Assembly (NCBI GenBank): GCA_017995695.1 | Contig: JAGOIJ010000063.1 | Location: forward strand, 1 to 8,806 | Length of the DNA: 8,806 bases | Reading direction: 5' to 3' | Source of the DNA: Candidatus Omnitrophota bacterium | Lineage (GTDB): Bacteria > Omnitrophota > Gorgyraeia > Gygaellales > Profunditerraquicolaceae | Shown here: in pieces, positions 6,387-8,806 of the stretch | Layout: each line of letters starts with the position of its first letter | Numbering within the stretch: position 1 is the stretch's first letter | Program-made: the position numbers and the translations under genes | The notes under the pieces: model-generated | Told to the model about the DNA's origin: nothing | What the model saw: only the letters and a program-made list of their open reading frames with translations | Databases searched by the model: none

Positions 6387-6419
6387 ATCAATCTCTATCT
6401 ATAGGTAACCTTGCGCCGA

Positions 6420-6926
6420 TTATGCTCCGTACAAAGCTTTTAATTGAGCAATTGTCGGATGCTGAGGATAGTATTCCCCCTGTGGTCCAAGGTACCCTGA
6501 ACCGTGCTTAGTTAAGGTAATCGTCGTGTAGCTGCCATTGGTATTAGCAATAGTCACGGTTGATGTCTGCCCATACACCTCCTGGGGCGGAGGCACCACC
6601 ACATACCCTGTCGGACATTGTGTATAGTAAACATGCCCATGGCGATAATACCGCCTACCGCCGGTAACAATACTGGCATGACCGAACGGAAGCGATCTCA
6701 CCACCACGCCAAAACGAGGCGTTCCAAAGGAAAAACTAAAGAAACTCGGTTGAGTGAATCGAATGGTGGGGTAGTGGGATCTTGAGTGCCTGGAATATCG
6801 AACGCTGCGGTCGTCGCGCCGTGATTGATGCCGACTGTCGGCTTGGGCTTCTGTCACTCCTATAATCGATAGCATGCAAACAACTGCGCCTAACCACGCC
6901 CAACGTTGCAAAACTTTTCTTTTCAT
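6420..6926 (-). CDS. small exported protein, DUF6515-like
   Basis: A 168-residue protein with a Sec signal peptide: MKRK, a hydrophobic core, and a likely cut after TEAQA near residue 29. The next ~30 residues are very rich in Arg, His and Ser (about 30-55), followed by Tyr-, Phe- and Gly-rich strands. The middle segment (VVRSLPFGHASIVTGGRRYYRHGHVYY, then GYVVVPPP) resembles the repeated short strands of DUF6515-type proteins. The C-terminus reads NGSYTTITLTKHGSGYLGPQ and ends in QLKALYGA. An AGGAGG ribosome site lies about six bases before the ATG. It lies 61 bases after glnS on the same strand with no clear promoter or terminator between them, so co-transcription is possible, and it is followed by a strong terminator. 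Biochemical function is unknown; periplasmic or surface location is inferred. The DUF name is from memory of the pattern. Confidence 0.75.
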   Translation of the reverse strand: MKRKVLQRWAWLGAVVCMLSIIGVTEAQADSRHQSRRDDRSVRYSRHSRSHYPTIRFTQPSFFSFSFGTPRFGVVVRSLPFGHASIVTGGRRYYRHGHVYYTQCPTGYVVVPPPQEVYGQTSTVTIANTNGSYTTITLTKHGSGYLGPQGEYYPQHPTIAQLKALYGA

Positions 6927-6987
6927 GGTCTCCTCCTTTTGTGTTCTTTACCGTTAGACGCAAGAGCCATGAAAAAAGTTTACACGC

Positions 6988-8673
6988 TTATTTCTTTTGT
7001 TCGATTTTAGCCCATTCATCGCGCAGGGTGACCGTGCGATTAAAGATAATTTTTTTGGTCTCCGCTTCAATATGGTCGACCACAAAATAACCGAGCCGCT
7101 CAAATTGAAAACAGTTACGAACACGCGCCTGCTTAAGGCTGGGCTCAGCCTGACAGGCAGTAAGGACTTCAAGGGAAGCAGGATTAAGGTTCGCGGTAAA
7201 ATCAACACCCTCGGGCATATCAAGAGGATTGCGTTGCTTAAAAAGCGTATTATAAATATTGACGCGCACTTCTTGGGCATGGCGGCAGGAAACCCAATGC
7301 AGCGTTGTCTTTACCTTGCGGCCATCCGGGGCATCACCGCCGCGCGTGTTTGGATCGTAGGTACAGTGAATTTCTTGGATCTTTCCCGTCGCAGGATCTT
7401 TTTTGATGCCCACGCACGTGACAAAATAAGCGTAGCGCAAACGCACCTCCCGGCCAGGGGCTAAGCGGTAAAATTGCTTAGGTGGATCCTCGCGAAAATC
7501 ATCCTCCTCAATATACAACTCGCGAGAAAAAGGAATCTTGCGTTTGCCCATTGCGGGATCTTCGGGATTATTAATCGCCTCCATCTCTTCCACCAGATCA
7601 GCCGGATAATTATCTATGATAACCTTAAGCGGCTTAAGCACAACCATGACGCGCGCAGCGGTTTTGTTTAACTCTTCGCGCACGCTGTTCTCAAGCAAGG
7701 CCATATCCACAATACTATCGGCCTTTGCTACGCCGATCTGTTCGCAAAATTTACGAATTGAGTCGGGCGTATAGCCGCGGCGCCGTAAACCCGACAGTGT
7801 GGGCATGCGCGGATCATCCCAACCAGAAACATAGTTTTTTTCTACCAACTCCAGGAGTTTGCGTTTGCTTAATACCGTATGGCTTAAGTTAAGCCGGGCA
7901 AATTCGATCTGTTGAGGATGATGGATAGCCAACTCATGCAAGATCCAGTCATACAGCGGGCGATGCACTTCAAATTCAAGCGTGCAAATGGAATGCGTAA
8001 TGCCCTCAAGGGAATCGCAAATACAATGGGTATAGTCATACGTTGGATAAATACACCAAAGCAACCCGGTGCGATGATGCGAAGCTTTTCTGATGCGATA
8101 AAAGACAGGATCGCGCATCAACAAATTAGGATGCGCCATGTCAATCTTGCCGCGCAAGACTTTCTTTCCGTCGAGAAATTCGCCTGCCTTCATGCGCGCA
8201 AACAGATCAAGATTCTCATCCACTGATCGGTTCCGATAAGGGCTCTCTGTGCCCGGTTCTGCTATGCTGCCGCGCGCAGCGCGCATCTGTTCAAGCGTTT
8301 GATCGCAGACAAACGCCTTTCCCTTCTTAATCAGCTCAACGGCAAACGCATACAGCTTTTCAAAATAGTCAGAGGCATAATATAAACGGTCTTGCCAATC
8401 AAACCCCAGCCACCGCACATCCTCGATAATTGAATTAACGTATTCTTTTTCTTCGGTTTCCGGATTGGTATCATCAAAACGCAGATTACACAATCCATGA
8501 TAATCGCGCGCAATGCCGAAATTCAAACAAATACTTTTAGCATGGCCAATGTGCAAATATCCGTTTGGCTCAGGAGGAAAACGGGTATGCACCCGGCCGC
8601 CATGCTTGCCATTGGCGATATCCTGGTCAATAATTTCGCGAATAAAATTTGTTGAAGGTTTATGCGTTTCCAT
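6988..8673 (-). CDS. glnS: glutaminyl-tRNA synthetase
   Basis: A 561-residue class I synthetase that charges tRNA-Gln with glutamine in the cytosol. E. coli GlnRS is about 554 residues, so the length is full. The start NFIREIID..GKHGGRVHTRFPPEPNGYL aligns with the family N-terminus. The ATP-site HIGH motif is at 41-44 and the KMSKS-loop variant VLSKRKL at 267-273, the form typical of GlnRS. LRFDDTNP at 64-71, DYTHCICD at 213-220 and TLEFEVHRPLYDW at 231-243 are family hallmarks. The anticodon-binding beta-barrels occupy ~340-545 (e.g. FYRLAPGREVRLRYAYFV). No YqeY-like fusion is present. GlnRS with these motifs separates it from GluRS. Its presence suggests direct glutaminylation, though the GatCAB route cannot be excluded from one window. 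Confidence 0.97.
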   Translation of the reverse strand: METHKPSTNFIREIIDQDIANGKHGGRVHTRFPPEPNGYLHIGHAKSICLNFGIARDYHGLCNLRFDDTNPETEEKEYVNSIIEDVRWLGFDWQDRLYYASDYFEKLYAFAVELIKKGKAFVCDQTLEQMRAARGSIAEPGTESPYRNRSVDENLDLFARMKAGEFLDGKKVLRGKIDMAHPNLLMRDPVFYRIRKASHHRTGLLWCIYPTYDYTHCICDSLEGITHSICTLEFEVHRPLYDWILHELAIHHPQQIEFARLNLSHTVLSKRKLLELVEKNYVSGWDDPRMPTLSGLRRRGYTPDSIRKFCEQIGVAKADSIVDMALLENSVREELNKTAARVMVVLKPLKVIIDNYPADLVEEMEAINNPEDPAMGKRKIPFSRELYIEEDDFREDPPKQFYRLAPGREVRLRYAYFVTCVGIKKDPATGKIQEIHCTYDPNTRGGDAPDGRKVKTTLHWVSCRHAQEVRVNIYNTLFKQRNPLDMPEGVDFTANLNPASLEVLTACQAEPSLKQARVRNCFQFERLGYFVVDHIEAETKKIIFNRTVTLRDEWAKIEQKK

Positions 8674-8683
8674 GGTTTTACCT

Positions 8684-8712
8684 ATTATATACTATGGCCT
8701 GTCGAATATCAA
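8684..8712 (-). promoter_or_regulatory. glnS promoter, placed for a nearly leaderless mRNA
   Basis: On the minus strand, -35 TTGATA (8712-8707), a 17-base spacer and a perfect -10 TATAAT (8689-8684). Transcription would start near 8677, only about four bases before ATG 8673. The AGGT upstream of the ATG would then fall outside or at the very edge of the mRNA. Confidence 0.7.
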
Positions 8713-8740
8713 TACTAGGATGCTTTTACGTAAATAAAAT

Positions 8741-8769
8741 TTGCAAGCGTATAAAAAATAATGCATACT
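8741..8769 (+). promoter_or_regulatory. weak candidate promoter pointing out of the window
   Basis: -35 TTGCAA (8741-8746), 17 bases, -10 CATACT (8764-8769), in AT-rich gene-free DNA upstream of glnS. It would serve a plus-strand gene beyond the right edge. Four of six matches in each box in such AT-rich DNA is weak evidence. Confidence 0.25.
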
Positions 8770-8806
8770 TTAAGTGTGAAGTAAGATTCTTTGAAAACTA
8801 AGTATT

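Noticed and set aside
6997..7464. Plus-strand open frame of 155 codons opposite glnS
   Set aside because: It is antisense to a clear GlnRS coding region with intact domains, with no ribosome site or recognisable domain.
1..8806. CRISPR arrays, insertion sequences, prophage or toxin-antitoxin genes
   Set aside because: I saw no regularly spaced repeats, transposase or integrase motifs, or long terminal inverted repeats anywhere in the window.

Overview
The window comes from a Gram-negative-type bacterium. It encodes an exported PpiC-type lipoprotein with a lipobox, a Flp/Tad pilus assembly protein (CpaB), bacterial-type two-component signalling, glutaminyl-tRNA synthetase and two bacterial tRNA genes. 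Gene style (a PpiC lipoprotein coupled to CpaB, a FIST/kinase/GGDEF set, a small exported protein of DUF6515 type) recalls candidate-phylum genomes such as Omnitrophota. That placement rests on memory of family resemblance, not on a search, and is tentative.

Layout. Bases 1-2055 hold a minus-strand operon read right to left: a small two-helix membrane protein, a PpiC/SurA-like lipoprotein, then cpaB, which runs off the left edge. Its likely promoter is at 2087-2115. Bases 2062-2494 are a control region: two small stem-loops, a minus-strand tRNA-Glu(CTC) with its own extended -10 promoter, and a divergent near-consensus promoter for the next operon. Bases 2495-6126 are a plus-strand operon of three tightly packed genes (gaps of 4 bases each): a FIST-domain sensor protein, a membrane-anchored GAF histidine kinase, and a REC-GGDEF response regulator. 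It ends at a stem-loop (6131-6181) shared with a convergent minus-strand tRNA-Leu(GAG). A strong terminator (6346-6386) follows, then two minus-strand genes: a small exported protein of DUF6515 type and, upstream of it, glnS. The glnS promoter lies so close to the start codon that the mRNA should be nearly leaderless. The last ~95 bases are AT-rich and gene-free.

How the genes work together. The most interesting unit is the FIST-kinase-diguanylate cyclase operon. All three steps of a signalling chain are encoded together: a soluble ligand-binding protein, a kinase without its own periplasmic sensor, and a c-di-GMP-type output. FIST proteins of the NosP type are known to bind haem/NO and to regulate a co-encoded kinase, so a NosP-like circuit feeding a GGDEF output is a plausible, testable reading. 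The GGDEF motif is GGDDF and the inhibitory I-site arginine is missing. The nearby pilus operon is a conceivable target of c-di-GMP, but nothing in the sequence proves that link.
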